Source: Flavobacterium sharifuzzamanii (GTDB taxonomy: Bacteria > Bacteroidota > Bacteroidia > Flavobacteriales > Flavobacteriaceae). From it: 64,000 bases of DNA. The notes under the pieces were generated by a model, which saw only the letters and a list, made by a program, of their open reading frames with translations, did no database searches and was not told the DNA's origin. Made by a program: the position numbers and the translations under genes. The stretch is taken from NCBI RefSeq assembly GCF_003254585.1, contig NZ_QJGZ01000035.1, positions 124,001-188,000 on the forward strand, written 5' to 3'. This document shows, piece by piece, positions 63,426 to 64,000 of this stretch. The stretch's first letter is position 1; each line of letters opens with the position of its first letter.

Positions 63426-64000
63426 AACTTGAAATAGGAGAAAAAGTACTATATAATGGGAAAAATTCTATAATAGCAAAAATTGTAGATATTGATACTG
63501 TTTGTATTGAAGAAATCGAAAGAAATATATTTCATACAATTAATGTTTCAGCTTTAGAACCTCATGATAATTATGAACCTGAAAGGCAATTAGAGTCGCT
63601 TAATAACAAAGAATGGGCTATTGCATCGAAGAGACTTGAAATAATCAAACCGCTTATTAATAAAAAGACCAATCGCCTGCTTATTGACAGCGTGGCAAAA
63701 GAAAATAAAGTCAGCAGAAGCACAATATACAGATGGTTAGAAAAATATAAGAAGTATAAGACAACATCATCTCTGGCTCCAACTAAAAAGAAATGCAATA
63801 AAAGCAGGTTAGCTATTGAAGTTGATCAGATTATTTATGAAAATATTAAAAAAGTATATCTTAACAAATCAAGATACTCAATTAATAGACTAATTCGTTC
63901 TGTAGAAGAATCCTGCATCAAAAATAATCTTGCTAAACCTCATAAAAATACAATAATAAGGAGAATAAAATCTTTATCAGAAGAAGAAGTTATGCGCGGG
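63413..64000 (+). CDS. tnsB: Transposase TnsB, N-terminal part (runs off the window)
   Basis: From ATG 63413 the frame is open for 196 codons to the edge. It begins MGLLKLEIGEKVLYNGKNSI, a small beta domain, followed by WAIASKRLEIIKPLINKKTN and RLLIDSVAKENKVSRSTIYR, the helix-turn-helix that binds transposon ends in TnsB/MuA-type proteins. The RNase H-like DDE domain is beyond the window. TnsB carries out 3'-end cleavage and strand transfer. Coupled translation with tnsA is typical of Tn7-like elements. Confidence 0.9.
   Translation, partial: MGLLKLEIGEKVLYNGKNSIIAKIVDIDTVCIEEIERNIFHTINVSALEPHDNYEPERQLESLNNKEWAIASKRLEIIKPLINKKTNRLLIDSVAKENKVSRSTIYRWLEKYKKYKTTSSLAPTKKKCNKSRLAIEVDQIIYENIKKVYLNKSRYSINRLIRSVEESCIKNNLAKPHKNTIIRRIKSLSEEEVMRG

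Larger units (their letters stand above)
62626..64000 (+). mobile_element. Tn7-like transposon, tnsA-proximal end, inserted in comM (continues past the window)
   Basis: The break in comM coincides with TGTTATATTTAACTAATAAT, starting with the TGT found at Tn7-family termini. The five comM bases just outside, ATAAC (62621-62625), should be the 5-bp target duplication. Within the end, AAAAAAGCTACAAGAC (62651-62666) and its inverse GTCCTTCAAGCTTTTTT (62690-62706) may be TnsB-binding motifs. tnsA starts 101 nt inside and tnsB overlaps it. Only one end is visible, so size, cargo, tnsC and the targeting protein are unknown. Confidence 0.9.

Overview
The window is AT-rich chromosomal DNA from a member of the Bacteroidota, most likely a Flavobacterium close to the F. 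johnsoniae type. The evidence is the gene content: a NusB of about 310 residues, a leucine dehydrogenase, a monomeric isocitrate dehydrogenase, TonB receptor plus DUF4249 pairs, DUF3276, and a cyclophilin-FKBP fusion. Promoters follow the Bacteroidota pattern TTTG-(17-20 nt)-TAnnTTTG, and intergenic palindromes are abundant. No rRNA, tRNA or CRISPR array was seen.

Layout. 1-16 kb: the tail of a YdeI-like gene, yajC and nusB, leucine dehydrogenase, an ABC exporter with a DUF3276 protein, several alpha/beta hydrolases, CsaA, a redoxin, an Rnk/GreA-like factor, a cytochrome c lipoprotein, the dual immunophilin, an MFS carrier, a cupin, an archaemetzincin lipoprotein, a sugar-isomerase-like protein and an FMN reductase. 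16-23 kb: trmD and rplS, normally adjacent, are separated by an AraC regulator, an agmatine-deiminase lipoprotein and an orphan SMI1/KNR4 pair; a frameshifted lipoprotein gene follows rplS. 23-40 kb: isocitrate dehydrogenase, a TonB receptor/DUF4249/GyrI-like/DinB operon, thiamine diphosphokinase, rlmF, uvrB, dipeptide epimerase plus an AOS-type PLP enzyme, and DUF1456. 40-49 kb: divergent sucC and gltBD, then lysA, linking the TCA cycle, ammonium assimilation and lysine/peptidoglycan precursors. 49-61 kb: an accessory zone with a GIY-YIG gene bracketed by inverted repeat copies, many small lipoproteins and membrane proteins, two DinB proteins, an ArsR/AHSA1 operon with a duplicated AHSA1 gene, a plug-only protein with an esterase, and a beta-barrel protein. 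62-64 kb: comM (yifB) is cut in mid-gene by the end of a Tn7-like transposon. tnsA is complete and tnsB runs off the right edge.

The strongest leads are the Tn7-like insertion in comM, whose cargo and targeting module lie beyond the window, and the GIY-YIG gene framed by inverted copies of a repeat that also forms a tandem array beside it. Secondary leads are the putative L19 leader, the split trmD/rplS locus, the A8-tract frameshift, an ArsR operator placed inside the promoter, and a 33-codon ORF in a transcribed leader.
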